Source of the DNA: Sphingomonas sp. Root720
Lineage (GTDB): Bacteria > Pseudomonadota > Alphaproteobacteria > Sphingomonadales > Sphingomonadaceae
Direction of reading: 5' to 3'
NCBI RefSeq assembly: GCF_001428605.1
Contig: NZ_LMID01000013.1
Span: forward strand, 512,106 to 576,105
Length of the DNA stretch: 64,000 bases
This document shows positions 1 through 8,644 of this stretch, piece by piece. Positions within the stretch are counted from its first letter, which is position 1. Every line of letters starts with the position of its first letter. The notes under the pieces were generated by a model that was not told where the DNA came from, did not search any database, and saw only the letters and a list, made by a program, of their open reading frames with translations. Made by a program: the position numbers and the translations under genes.

Positions 1-3000
1 GTCGGGATAGAGGCGCTCGTCGGCGGACTGGGCAACGACACGCTCAACGGCACCGACGGGGTGGAGATCCTCAACGGCGGCGGCGGCATCAACGTCATCA
101 ACGCCGGTGGCGGCAACGACCGGCTCGGCGCGGTGAACAATATCCCGGTCGGCGCCGACAGCCCCACCAACTTCACCTTCGCGGGCAGCCAGTTCAACGG
201 CGGCGACGGCATCGATTATCTCGCCATCGGCGGCCATGTGAAGTTCGAAGGCAATGTCGACTCGATCGAAGGCATCGAGCTTCTACCCGGCTTCGCCCGT
301 AGCGGGCCAGGCACGACGGGCCAGGAAGACGCCACGCTGGAGATCAGCACGGCGCATATCGACGGCTTCGCCGACGGGCTATCGATCCGCGGCACCGGCG
401 ACATCGACATCACCGTCGAAGCGGGCGACGATTTCGATGGCTCCGACCTCGTCTTCGAGATCGGCTCTAACATCGACGTCGAGATTTTCGGCTCCGATGA
501 AGATGACCATATCGTCGGTACCGCGCAGGATGACGAGATCCGAGGTGGCGACGGCGACGATGTGATCGACGGCGGCGCCGGCGACGACGAGATCGCAGGC
601 GGCGACGGTATCGACACCGTCGTCTTCGCCGGCGAAAAGGCCGGTTACAGCGTTAGCGCCGGTCCCGATGGTGCGGTCGTCATCGACGGGGACACCATCG
701 CCGAGGTCGAGATATTCCGCTTCACCGACGGCGACTTCCGTTGGGACGGCACCGCGCTTGTCGCGATCCAGCCCGGAATACTGACCGGCACCTCCGGCAA
801 CGACATAATCACCGGAACCCCGGGAGCCGATATCATCAATGGCAGGGGTGGTATCGACAGCATCCAGGCGGGGAGCGGCAACGATCGCGTCGTGCTCGAC
901 GCCGCCATCTCCAACGGCGGCAGCTACGGCGGTGGCGATGGCGACGACACGCTCGAGCTGCACACGCTCGCCGGGGCACCCCGCGGTCCGATCGGCCCGA
1001 CCACTCTGTATTCCGGCCAGGCCTTCTCCGGTTTCGAACGCGTCGAGTTCCATTCGGGCGCCGGCACGGTGCTGACGCTCGCTACGGGCTATCATGTCGT
1101 CAATTCGAACGGCACCTTCACCATTTCGGCACCTGCCCACATCACCGGCGGTGCGGGCATCGACAATTTCGTACTCGCGGCAGTCGGCGGCATGGGTGTC
1201 GATTCGAACATCGTCATGCCGACGATCAACGCGGTCGGCTGGTCCACGCCGTCATCAGCCTACAAGCCCGGTGACACCGTCATTCTTTCCGCATCCGATG
1301 GTGCGAATTATCAGCTCAGCGCCTCCGAAGACAACAGCGGCTTCCGCCAGGCTCTGTTCGGCAACGCCGGCAACGACACGCTCAACGGCGCGTCGGGCAT
1401 CGACCTGCTCAACGGCAATGGCGGGACCAACGTGCTGCACGGCAATGACGGCAACGACGTACTCGTCATCGCCGGTGGCAACAGTGGCGCGGGCAGCCTG
1501 TTCGATGGCGGCACCGGCACCGACATCCTGTCGGTCGGTGGCGTCGTCGACTTCCAGGGCACGGTGCAGTCGATCGAGGGCATCTACCTGCAGCCCGCCT
1601 TCACCTCGGCTTCGCCCGGCACGCCCAGCCAGGGCATCGCCAATCTCACCATATCGGGCGACACGATCGGGGCGATGGCGTCGAACCTGCTCCTCGACGG
1701 AACGGGCGGCATCACCGTCAGCCTTGCCCCCGACGACGTCTTCACCGGATCCGGCTACAGCTTCGCGGCGGGATCGAGCATCCGCATCGCGGTCAATGGC
1801 GCGGGCGGCGCGGAGGCAATCACCGGAACCAGCCAGGGCGACAGCATCTCCGGCGGCGCGGGTAACGACACGCTGAACGGCGGCGGCGGTGGGGACACCA
1901 TCGTCGGCGGCGACGGCGACGACGTGATAGACGGCGGCGCGGGAACCGATACCGCTCGCTTTGCCGGCAACCGAAGCGATTATGTCGTGGAGGCGGGCTC
2001 CAGCGGCAGCGTCCTCGTCGGCGGCGACCAGCTTTCGAACGTCGAGGTCTTCTCCTTCGCCGATGGCGATTACAGCTGGAACGGCACCGACCTGCTCGGC
2101 GCCAACCAAGGGACGATCGCCGACGGCTATATCAGCGGCGCCACGGTCTATATCGACGTCGACGGCAACGGCCAGCTCGACCTGGGCGAGGATTCCACGA
2201 CCTCCGACGCCAACGGCAATTATACGCTGGTCACTTCCCAAACTGGCAGCCTGCGCGCCTTTGGCGGCACAAATATCGACACCAACCTCCCCAATCAGCT
2301 CAGCTTCGCGGCACCGAGCGGATCGACCGTCATCAACCCGCTGACGACGCTGGTCGAGACGCTGGTGGCGGGCGGGGCTTCGGCCAGCGACGCGGAAGTG
2401 CAGGTCAAGCAGGCCTTCGGCATCGATCCCGGAATCGACCTGCTGAAGCTCGACCTGGTGGGGGCGGCGACCACCGATGCCGATGGCCTCGCCGCGCAGA
2501 AGGCTGCGGTCGCGGTGGCGGAACTGCTCAACAGCGTGGCCGCCAATGACGGCGACATGGCGGCGGCGCTGGGCACGCTGGGCACGCTCGTCGCGGCGGG
2601 CGATCCGGTGGATCTCACCGACCAGCAGGTGCTGACCGACGTGATCGGCGCGGGGCTGGGCGACGCGACGCCCGAGGTGCTCGCCGCGATCGTCGAGCAG
2701 ACGCAGGCGACGACCCAGGCGGTCGCCGATGCCGAAAGCATCACCGGCGTTACCGCCGTTCAAGCGAATAATCCGCCAATGGCCGCAGCCGACACCGCTT
2801 CGGTGGACGAGGACGCTACCGTCACCGGCAATCTGCTGGCCAACGACGCCACGGGCGAGAGCGATCCGGAGGCGCCCGACATATTGGCGCTGATCTCGGT
2901 CGCGGGACAGTCAATCACCGGCGCCACCGTCGTGCAGGGCCTTTATGGCACGCTGACCATCGACACCGATGGCAGCTGGTCCTACGCCGCCGATGGCGAT

Positions 3001-4119
3001 CGCGTCGACGCGCAATCGGCCGGAGAAACGCTGACCGAAAGCTTCGCCTATACGGTCGGCGATGGACGCGGCGGGTCCGCCGGCGCGACGCTCGCGATCA
3101 GCATCACCACGATCGACGACGTCGTGACAACCAGCCTGACCCCCGGCCAGACGACGTTCACGGGCACGGCTGCCGACGACCGGATCATCGGCAACGGCAG
3201 CGCCGACAGCATCCGCGGCGGCGCAGGGGCGGACGCCATCGACGGCGGCGCGGGCGACGACTCGCTGGGCGGCGGTTCGGGCGACGACAGCCTGGTCGGC
3301 GGCAACGGCCATGACTGGCTCTACGGCGGCTACATGATGTCGGGGGACGGCGAGGGCGGCAACGACACGCTGTCCGGCGGTGCGGGCAACGACCACATCT
3401 ACGGCAACAGCCTCAACGGCGCCGACAACGCTGCCGATGGCGACGACCTGATCGATGCCGGCGACGGCACCGACGTGGTGATAGGCAATGGCGGCGACGA
3501 CACCATCTCCGGCGGTGCCGAGCGCGACCGGTTATATGGCAGCGAGGGCAATGACGACATCTCGGGCGGTACCGGCAACGATCATCTGAACGGCAATCAG
3601 GGCAACGACACCCTGTCGGGTGGCGACGGCGACGATATGGTGCGCGGCGGCAAGGACAATGACCGGCTGTCCGGCGATGCCGGCAACGATACGTTGCTGG
3701 GCGACCTCGGCAACGATAGCCTGGTCGCAGGCGACGGTGTCGACGAACTGACGGGCGGGGCGGGAGCGGATCTGTTCGATTTCGCTTCCGCGGGTGCCGG
3801 CAACCTCGACACCGTCGGCGCCTGGACGGCGATCACCGACTTCGAGCAGGGCAGTGACCGAATTCACCTCGGTTTCACGGTCTCGAGCGGCGAGGTGCTG
3901 TACGATGCGACCAACTACGCCTCCGTATCGGCGGCGCAGGCAGCCGCCGCAACGCTGTTGAACGGGCATATGGGTACGCAGGACGTGGCGGCGCTGCAGG
4001 TGGGGACCGATACTTACCTGTTCTACAATGCGGCGGGCTCGGCCGATCAAATAACGGCGGCAATAGCGATACGGGGGACGACTGCAGCCGATATTGATGC
4101 GCTCGACTTCGCAGCCTGA
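1..4119 (+). CDS. RTX (hemolysin-type Ca-binding repeat) exported protein, 5' end missing
   Basis: The reading frame is open from base 1, so the start lies upstream; at least 1372 residues are present. Glycine/aspartate nonapeptides of the GGxGxDxUx type (for example GGDGDDVIDGGAGDD) occur in five blocks, the largest in the C-terminal third. Between blocks lie a Ca-binding-like segment YIDVDGNGQLDLGED (about 2151-2200), a long helical stretch (about 2300-2760) and a VCBS/cadherin-like domain (about 2770-3120). The C-terminus after the last repeats (DFEQGSDRIHLGF and an Ala-rich tail) resembles the serralysin-type C-terminal region that carries the type I secretion signal. From the family one infers a secreted or surface Ca-binding protein. 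No ABC exporter, HlyD or TolC gene is in the window. No catalytic domain is visible in the part seen. Family assignment is firm; the role is unknown. Confidence 0.9.
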   Translation, partial: VGIEALVGGLGNDTLNGTDGVEILNGGGGINVINAGGGNDRLGAVNNIPVGADSPTNFTFAGSQFNGGDGIDYLAIGGHVKFEGNVDSIEGIELLPGFARSGPGTTGQEDATLEISTAHIDGFADGLSIRGTGDIDITVEAGDDFDGSDLVFEIGSNIDVEIFGSDEDDHIVGTAQDDEIRGGDGDDVIDGGAGDDEIAGGDGIDTVVFAGEKAGYSVSAGPDGAVVIDGDTIAEVEIFRFTDGDFRWDGTALVAIQPGILTGTSGNDIITGTPGADIINGRGGIDSIQAGSGNDRVVLDAAISNGGSYGGGDGDDTLELHTLAGAPRGPIGPTTLYSGQAFSGFERVEFHSGAGTVLTLATGYHVVNSNGTFTISAPAHITGGAGIDNFVLAAVGGMGVDSNIVMPTINAVGWSTPSSAYKPGDTVILSASDGANYQLSASEDNSGFRQALFGNAGNDTLNGASGIDLLNGNGGTNVLHGNDGNDVLVIAGGNSGAGSLFDGGTGTDILSVGGVVDFQGTVQSIEGIYLQPAFTSASPGTPSQGIANLTISGDTIGAMASNLLLDGTGGITVSLAPDDVFTGSGYSFAAGSSIRIAVNGAGGAEAITGTSQGDSISGGAGNDTLNGGGGGDTIVGGDGDDVIDGGAGTDTARFAGNRSDYVVEAGSSGSVLVGGDQLSNVEVFSFADGDYSWNGTDLLGANQGTIADGYISGATVYIDVDGNGQLDLGEDSTTSDANGNYTLVTSQTGSLRAFGGTNIDTNLPNQLSFAAPSGSTVINPLTTLVETLVAGGASASDAEVQVKQAFGIDPGIDLLKLDLVGAATTDADGLAAQKAAVAVAELLNSVAANDGDMAAALGTLGTLVAAGDPVDLTDQQVLTDVIGAGLGDATPEVLAAIVEQTQATTQAVADAESITGVTAVQANNPPMAAADTASVDEDATVTGNLLANDATGESDPEAPDILALISVAGQSITGATVVQGLYGTLTIDTDGSWSYAADGDRVDAQSAGETLTESFAYTVGDGRGGSAGATLAISITTIDDVVTTSLTPGQTTFTGTAADDRIIGNGSADSIRGGAGADAIDGGAGDDSLGGGSGDDSLVGGNGHDWLYGGYMMSGDGEGGNDTLSGGAGNDHIYGNSLNGADNAADGDDLIDAGDGTDVVIGNGGDDTISGGAERDRLYGSEGNDDISGGTGNDHLNGNQGNDTLSGGDGDDMVRGGKDNDRLSGDAGNDTLLGDLGNDSLVAGDGVDELTGGAGADLFDFASAGAGNLDTVGAWTAITDFEQGSDRIHLGFTVSSGEVLYDATNYASVSAAQAAAATLLNGHMGTQDVAALQVGTDTYLFYNAAGSADQITAAIAIRGTTAADIDALDFAA
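172..767 (+). repeat. RTX module copy 1 (about 200 aa)
   Basis: This coding segment is paralogous to 1486-2103. Shared landmarks in order are an SIEGI motif, a beta-rich stretch ending in (D/E)DDxF, an RTX block with GGDGDDVIDGGAG, then a closing unit ending VE(I/V)F(R/S)F(T/A)DGD(F/Y)(R/S)W(D/N)GT. The match is seen directly in the translated sequence and suggests internal duplication of a whole module rather than of single nonapeptides. Confidence 0.75.
1486..2103 (+). repeat. RTX module copy 2 (about 200 aa)
   Basis: Second copy of the module at 172-767 in the same gene, with the same order of SIEGI, beta-rich segment, RTX block with GGDGDDVIDGGAG and a closing VEVFSFADGDYSWNGTDLL unit. 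The intervening region 768-1485 contains other RTX repeats and is not obviously part of the duplicated unit. Confidence 0.75.
3157..3783 (+). repeat. C-terminal RTX nonapeptide array
   Basis: About twenty consecutive Gly/Asp-rich nonapeptide units (for example GGAGNDHIYG, GNQGNDTLSGGDGDDM) encode a parallel beta-roll that binds Ca2+ in this family. The DNA is repetitive in a codon-level, diverged way and is not a nucleotide-perfect tandem repeat. It directly precedes the presumed type I secretion signal. Confidence 0.9.
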
Positions 4120-4653
4120 CGAAGATGTCTCGCGGCGAGAACGGCCGCGGTCGCAGTCGGCATAGGACAAATTGACGGGCCAAGAGCTTTGATAGGATAC
4201 CGCCACCCGCCGTCGAGGCTGCCTGGCGGCCCATGAGCAATGGATACTCCCCCGGCAGCAGGCCGACGCCGCAATCCGTCGTCGTCAGCGCCTGCGACCG
4301 GAACCTTGCCGCGACGAGTCCGCCATAGGGGAATGGTCGTCGCCATGAAGGACGACCGGCCCGTCGACCTCCCTTGCGGCCATTACGTCGTCGGGCACGA
4401 ACCGGGCGGCCTGATCGAGATTGGCGATCGGACAACGACGATGGCGCACCGCTGACGTCCCCGGCCGATGCCAGAGGCGCATCATATCTTCCCAGCGGGC
4501 CTCGCCGATCCTTGCCGTGGTCGGAGCCTTGCAGGGACCTTCCTCGCGCCTCCCTGCTCGCCGGCGTTGCCGCAGTCGGCATGCTTTGATGCAAGCTTTT
4601 TTGCGGGCCGACTGGGGTGATGCTCGACCGGCGGCGTCCTCCCGGCAAACAGC
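4120..4653. other. Non-coding gap between the RTX gene and the hemolysin-family operon
   Basis: 534 bases without a convincing gene. Short open frames on both strands have Arg/Pro-rich, family-less translations and look like chance frames in GC-rich DNA. Near the right end a GCAT..ATGC pair followed by AAGCTTTTTTG (about 4580-4605) could be a weak terminator for upstream transcription or part of a leader. I see no clear -35/-10 pair, but the promoter for the 4654-9276 operon should lie here. Confidence 0.5.
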
Positions 4654-5211
4654 ATGAGTATCACGATGCGTATCGAGACCCTCAAAGCCTTCGTAACCGA
4701 CCATTTCGCCGAACATCATGGCGCCACGCCTTGCACCGATTACGGGCATTGGCAGGCCATTCACACCCCCGCCGATCAACCCCTGGCCGCACTTGCCTAT
4801 CGCTGCGCCGGTACCGAACGGCTGTTCCTGGAGGGCTATCTGGAGCTCCCGATCGAGACGCTGGTGTCGCAGGTCTTCGGACGGACGATCGAACGCGATG
4901 CGATCGTCGAGATCGGATGCCTGGCGGCCGCTCCGACCCCCGCGCTCTATCGGTTATGGCAGGAAGCGGCCCGCGATCTGGCCCTCCGGTACGACGTCGC
5001 GGTCGCCACGCTCACGCTGCCCTTGCGGCGCATGTTCGCGCGCGTTGGCATGCCGTTCATCGAACTGGCCTCGGCCGACCCGGGCAGGCTGAGCGCAGAC
5101 ATTCGCCATCAATGGGGGCGTTATTACGACAGCCAGCCGCTGCTCTGCGCAGGAGAGATCGGGACCGGTCTCTCCGCCCTGGCGGCCTTTGGCGGGGAGG
5201 AACGCCGATGA
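4654..5211 (+). CDS. Thermostable hemolysin family protein (T_hemolysin)
   Basis: 185 residues, the usual length for this family, with its typical landmarks: AYRCAGTERLFLEGYL (about 48-63), PIETLVSQVFGR, a central VEIGCLAA block, and HQWGRYYDSQPLLCAGEI near the C-terminus. The family is named after a Vibrio haemolysin. Its fold may be acyltransferase-like, which would suit a gene that starts an operon with an acyl-adenylating enzyme, but that is inference. The stop overlaps the next start (ATGA at 5208-5211), so the two genes are probably translationally coupled. The start at 4654 has only a weak ribosome binding site; ATG at 4666 is an alternative. Confidence 0.8.
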   Translation: MSITMRIETLKAFVTDHFAEHHGATPCTDYGHWQAIHTPADQPLAALAYRCAGTERLFLEGYLELPIETLVSQVFGRTIERDAIVEIGCLAAAPTPALYRLWQEAARDLALRYDVAVATLTLPLRRMFARVGMPFIELASADPGRLSADIRHQWGRYYDSQPLLCAGEIGTGLSALAAFGGEERR

Positions 5212-7250
5212 ACCTCCTTCTTCAGGCGATCCTCGCCCGTGCCGAGCGCGAAGGCGCGCGGATCGCTTTGGGCGACGGCGTCCGCACGATCAGTTATCGC
5301 AGCCTGGCCGGGGAAATAGCAACGCTCGCGGCGCGCATCGCCGATGTGGCGGGGGATCGTCCGGGCAGCATCGCGATCGACCTCGACAACGGGATCGACT
5401 GGGTTTTGGCCGATCTTGCCATCATGGCGCTGGAGCGGGCCTGCGTTCCCCTGCCGAGCTTCTTCACCGCCGCGCAGTCGCAAGCCGCGTGCTCCGATGC
5501 CGGCGTCGTGGCGGTGATCGGCGCAGATGGGATCATCTCGTGCCAAGGAGCGACCGTCGAGCTGCCCGCGGAGACCGCGAAGATCAGCTACACCTCGGGG
5601 TCCACCGGGCGTCCCAAGGGCATCTGCCTCGACGACCAGCTGATGCTGGCCACCGCGCAAGCCGTGGTGTCACGGCTGGGCGAAGACATGGCCGGCACAC
5701 ATTTTCCGATCCTGCCGCTCGGCGTGCTCCTGGAAAATGTCGCCGGCCTATACTCTACCCTGCTCGCGGGCGGGTGCTATTCGGTGCGCCCGCTCGCCGA
5801 CATCGGCCTGGCGGATCCCTTCCGCATCGACGATGCCGCCTTTGTCGGCGCGATTGCGGAGGCCGGAGCCAGCAGCCTCATCCTCGTCCCTGAATATCTC
5901 GGCCGCCTGGTCGATCGGCTGGAGCGGACGGGCGACCGCCTGACACGACTGAAGCTGGTCGCCGTCGGCGGAGCGCGCGTCCCCGTGGGCCTGCTCGAAC
6001 GCGCGACCCGGGTCGGGCTGGCCGTCGTCCAGGGATATGGGCTGACCGAATGCGGATCGGTCGTCTGCCTCGAAGCGATCGGCGATGCCGACCGGGGGAC
6101 GGTCGGACACCCGCTGCGCCACGCGCACATCTCCCTGGCCGACGATGGAGAGATCGTCATCGACGGTCATTTTCATCTGGGAACGGTCGGCAGCCCACGG
6201 CCAGATGGCCCGATCTTCACGGGTGACGTGGGCAAGCTCGATGAAACGGGCCGGCTTTCGATCGTCGGGCGCAAATCCAGTCTCATCATCACCAGCTTCG
6301 GCAGGAACATCGCGCCCGAGTGGGTCGAGGGCGAACTGACCGCCCAGCCGCAGATCGCACAGGCCATGGTCTATGGCGACGGAGAGTCCGACATCCGCGC
6401 CCTGATCGTCCCGTCGTCGCCATCCGCCGATATCTCGGCTGGGGTGGCGGCCGCCAATGCCGGCCTGCCCGGCTATGCGCGGGTCGAACATTGGGCGCCC
6501 AGCCGCCCGTTTCTCCCCACCGACGGGACGTTGACGGCGAACGGCCGCCTCCGCAGATCGGCCATTCTGGAACGAAACGCGCGGCTCCCCTTCTTCCAAA
6601 GGCTGTATGCCGAGACCGCGCCGGCCCGGGCCCGCATGCTGTCCGTCCCCCAGCTTCAGGCCGGGCTCGCCGGGCGGGTTAGCCGGGAGACCTATATCGG
6701 CTATCTTACCCAAGCCTATCACCATGTCCGGCACACGGTCCCGCTGATGCGGCTTGCCCGGGAACGGCTCGCCCACAAACCGGCTCTGGTCGCGGCCCTC
6801 GACGAATATATCGAAGAGGAGGAGGGTCATGAACAGTGGATCCTCGATGACATCGCGGCGGCCGGCGGCGACGCCGAAGCGGCTGTCGCCGAAGGACCGT
6901 CAACGGCCACCGCGCGCATGGTCGAGCATGCGTATGCCGTCCTGCGCGAAACCAATGCTGCCGCCTTCTTCGGCATGGTGTTCGTGTTGGAGGGCACCAG
7001 CACCGCACTGGCGACCAGCGGGGCGGATGCGGTTCGCTCGAGCCTTGGCCTGCCGGAATCGGCCTTCAGCTACCTGACATCGCACGGAGCACTCGATCAG
7101 GATCATATGCGCTTTTTCGAGAGGCTGGTGAACGCCCTCGACGATCGTGACGACGAGGACGCGATCCTGCGCATGGCCAACGATATTTTCGACCTCTTCG
7201 GCGGACTCTTCGCCGCCATTCCGATGGAGGATCTCAGTGAAGCGGCTTGA
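5208..7250 (+). CDS. Fusion: acyl-AMP ligase domain + haem-oxygenase-like diiron oxidase (HDO) domain
   Basis: 680 residues. The N-terminal part (about 1-470) is an ANL-superfamily adenylating domain: P-loop SYTSGSTGRPKG near 127, GYGLTECGS near 278, and FTGDVGKLDETGRLSIVGRK with SFGRN near 340-367. The A10 region reads LTANGRLRR, so the usual catalytic Lys position is Arg. The C-terminal part (about 475-680) has a TenA/HDO-type ligand set: EEEEGHEQW (E and H), VLEGTS (E) and SHGALDQDH, giving the H-x3-D-x2-H spacing of haem-oxygenase-like diiron oxidases such as CADD; UndA is another oxidase of this fold. This suggests activation of a carboxylate followed by oxidative chemistry, for example decarboxylation or hydroxylation. 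The start overlaps the hemolysin-family stop (ATGA). A longer upstream frame exists but overlaps the preceding gene and has no family signal. Confidence 0.85.
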   Translation: MNLLLQAILARAEREGARIALGDGVRTISYRSLAGEIATLAARIADVAGDRPGSIAIDLDNGIDWVLADLAIMALERACVPLPSFFTAAQSQAACSDAGVVAVIGADGIISCQGATVELPAETAKISYTSGSTGRPKGICLDDQLMLATAQAVVSRLGEDMAGTHFPILPLGVLLENVAGLYSTLLAGGCYSVRPLADIGLADPFRIDDAAFVGAIAEAGASSLILVPEYLGRLVDRLERTGDRLTRLKLVAVGGARVPVGLLERATRVGLAVVQGYGLTECGSVVCLEAIGDADRGTVGHPLRHAHISLADDGEIVIDGHFHLGTVGSPRPDGPIFTGDVGKLDETGRLSIVGRKSSLIITSFGRNIAPEWVEGELTAQPQIAQAMVYGDGESDIRALIVPSSPSADISAGVAAANAGLPGYARVEHWAPSRPFLPTDGTLTANGRLRRSAILERNARLPFFQRLYAETAPARARMLSVPQLQAGLAGRVSRETYIGYLTQAYHHVRHTVPLMRLARERLAHKPALVAALDEYIEEEEGHEQWILDDIAAAGGDAEAAVAEGPSTATARMVEHAYAVLRETNAAAFFGMVFVLEGTSTALATSGADAVRSSLGLPESAFSYLTSHGALDQDHMRFFERLVNALDDRDDEDAILRMANDIFDLFGGLFAAIPMEDLSEAA

Positions 7251-7992
7251 CGGAAAGCGGATCGCCGTCACCGGCGCTGCCGGTGGCCTTGGCCGGCCTC
7301 TCGCCAGATTGCTGAAAGAACGGGGCGCGCATGTCGTCGGCATCGATCGGGTCGGGTGCCCGGCGTGCGACGAGAGCATCGTGACCGATCTGTCCGACGA
7401 CGCTTCGCTCGCGGCCCTGGCCCGGGCACTGGCACAGGATACCCCCGACATCCTGGTCAATCTTGCCGGCGTCCTGCGGTTCGGCCTCCATGAGGATCAG
7501 CCGAGCGAGGCCCTCGCCCTGTGCTACCGCGTGAACCTCTATGTTCCCGCCATTCTCGCACAGGCGGTCGCCGCTCCGATGCGCGCTCGCGGCGCGGGGC
7601 AGATCGTCAACATCGGATCGGTGCTGGGGGCCATCCCCTATCCCTGGTTCGCGGCTTATTCGAGCAGCAAGGCGGGACTCGCGGCACTGAGCCAGAGCCT
7701 CCGGCGCGAACTGGCGGGAAGCGGCGTCGGTGTCACCCATGTCAGCCCGCGAGCGGCGAAGACCCCATTGAACGACAGCGAGGTCAATCGCTTTCTCGAC
7801 ATCGCGCGCATGAAAGCGGACGAGCCGGAAAAGGTCGCGCGTCGGATCGTCGAGGCGATCGTACAGCGCCGCGAGACGGTCACCATCGGATGGTTGGAAC
7901 GGCTCTACGCGATCGTGAACGCCGTTGCCCCCAGCATCATCGACAATGGCATCGCGCCGCAAACCCGCCGCGCGCGCGCCGAGTTCTGTTGA
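7237..7992 (+). CDS. SDR family NAD(P)-dependent oxidoreductase
   Basis: 251 residues. A Rossmann TGAAGGLG motif is at residues 12-19, an NLAG motif stands for the usual NNAG, and the catalytic pair is Y141-SSS-K145 after a Ser in NIGSVLG. I place the start at GTG 7237 because GGAGG lies 6 bases upstream (7226-7230). An ATG at 7147 in the same frame lies deep inside the preceding gene. The gene overlaps the ligase/HDO fusion by 14 bases, so it is the third step of the operon; it would reduce or oxidise a carbonyl or alcohol intermediate. The substrate is unknown. Confidence 0.88.
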   Translation: MKRLDGKRIAVTGAAGGLGRPLARLLKERGAHVVGIDRVGCPACDESIVTDLSDDASLAALARALAQDTPDILVNLAGVLRFGLHEDQPSEALALCYRVNLYVPAILAQAVAAPMRARGAGQIVNIGSVLGAIPYPWFAAYSSSKAGLAALSQSLRRELAGSGVGVTHVSPRAAKTPLNDSEVNRFLDIARMKADEPEKVARRIVEAIVQRRETVTIGWLERLYAIVNAVAPSIIDNGIAPQTRRARAEFC

Positions 7993-8011
7993 TCAAGCAT
8001 AGGAGAGAAGT

Positions 8012-8644
8012 ATGAAGACATATGCCATGCTGGCAGCGATGGTCGCGGCGGCTTTGTCCTGTGCGGCATCCGCCGGGATGCCGGAGGATGTGAAGTCCAT
8101 CAACGACAACTGGGCGCGCATAGCCTATCAGATGAACGGTTCGAGCCACCAGACGACCGCTCTGGACCAGCTGGCGCATCAGGCCGATCTGGTCGTTGCC
8201 CGCTACCCGGGGCAGGCCGATCCGCTGCTGTGGCAGGGGATCGTCGTCAGCGAACAGGCCAACCGGGCCAATATCTTCCATAAGCTGGGTCTCGCGACGC
8301 GCGCCCGCGATATTCTCGCCCGTGCCTATGCCATCAATCCGAAGGCCGGGAATGGCGGAGCGGCGATGAGCCTCGGGGTTCTCTATTACAAGGTGCCGGG
8401 TTCGCCGATCGGCTTCGGCGATAGCGCACATGCCCGTCAATTGCTGCAGCAGGCGCTGTCCATCGATCCCGACGGGCTCGACGCCAATTATTTCTGGGGG
8501 GATTTCCTGTACGACCAGGGCGACAAGGCCGGCGCCAAAGCTGCGCTTCTCAAGGCGTTGCGAGCGCCCCACGATCCAAACCGCACGGTGTGGGATGCAG
8601 GCCGGCGACGGGAAGTGCAGGCCCTGCTTACGAAAATCGGCTGA
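8012..8644 (+). CDS. Periplasmic TPR-repeat protein
   Basis: 210 residues with a Sec signal peptide (MKTYAMLAAMVAAALSCAASA, about 1-21) and helical repeats of TPR type, such as ARDILARAYAINPKAG and ARQLLQQALSIDPDGLDANY. It resembles TPR proteins annotated as TRAP-transporter TatT-like components, without evidence for transport. Start ATG 8012 has GGAGAG just upstream. The stop overlaps the methyltransferase start (TGATG). Its place in an otherwise biosynthetic operon suggests a scaffolding or export role in the envelope. Confidence 0.7.
   Translation: MKTYAMLAAMVAAALSCAASAGMPEDVKSINDNWARIAYQMNGSSHQTTALDQLAHQADLVVARYPGQADPLLWQGIVVSEQANRANIFHKLGLATRARDILARAYAINPKAGNGGAAMSLGVLYYKVPGSPIGFGDSAHARQLLQQALSIDPDGLDANYFWGDFLYDQGDKAGAKAALLKALRAPHDPNRTVWDAGRRREVQALLTKIG

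Noticed and set aside
1255-2763. 502-codon minus-strand frame within the RTX gene
   Set aside because: Mirror of the Gly/Asp repeat codons; its Val/Ala/Asp-rich translation is an artefact of GGC/GAC repeats.
508-3783. Short DNA repeats that could be read as a CRISPR or satellite array
   Set aside because: Repeat units are diverged 27-base codon blocks in one open frame encoding RTX nonapeptides; there are no constant repeats with unique spacers.
4240-4779. Small open frames in the gap before the hemolysin-family gene
   Set aside because: Several overlapping frames on both strands, none with a ribosome site plus family-like sequence.
4617-5207. N-terminal extension of the ligase/HDO frame
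   Set aside because: It overlaps the hemolysin-family gene out of frame and is Arg/His-rich; the ATGA junction marks the true start.
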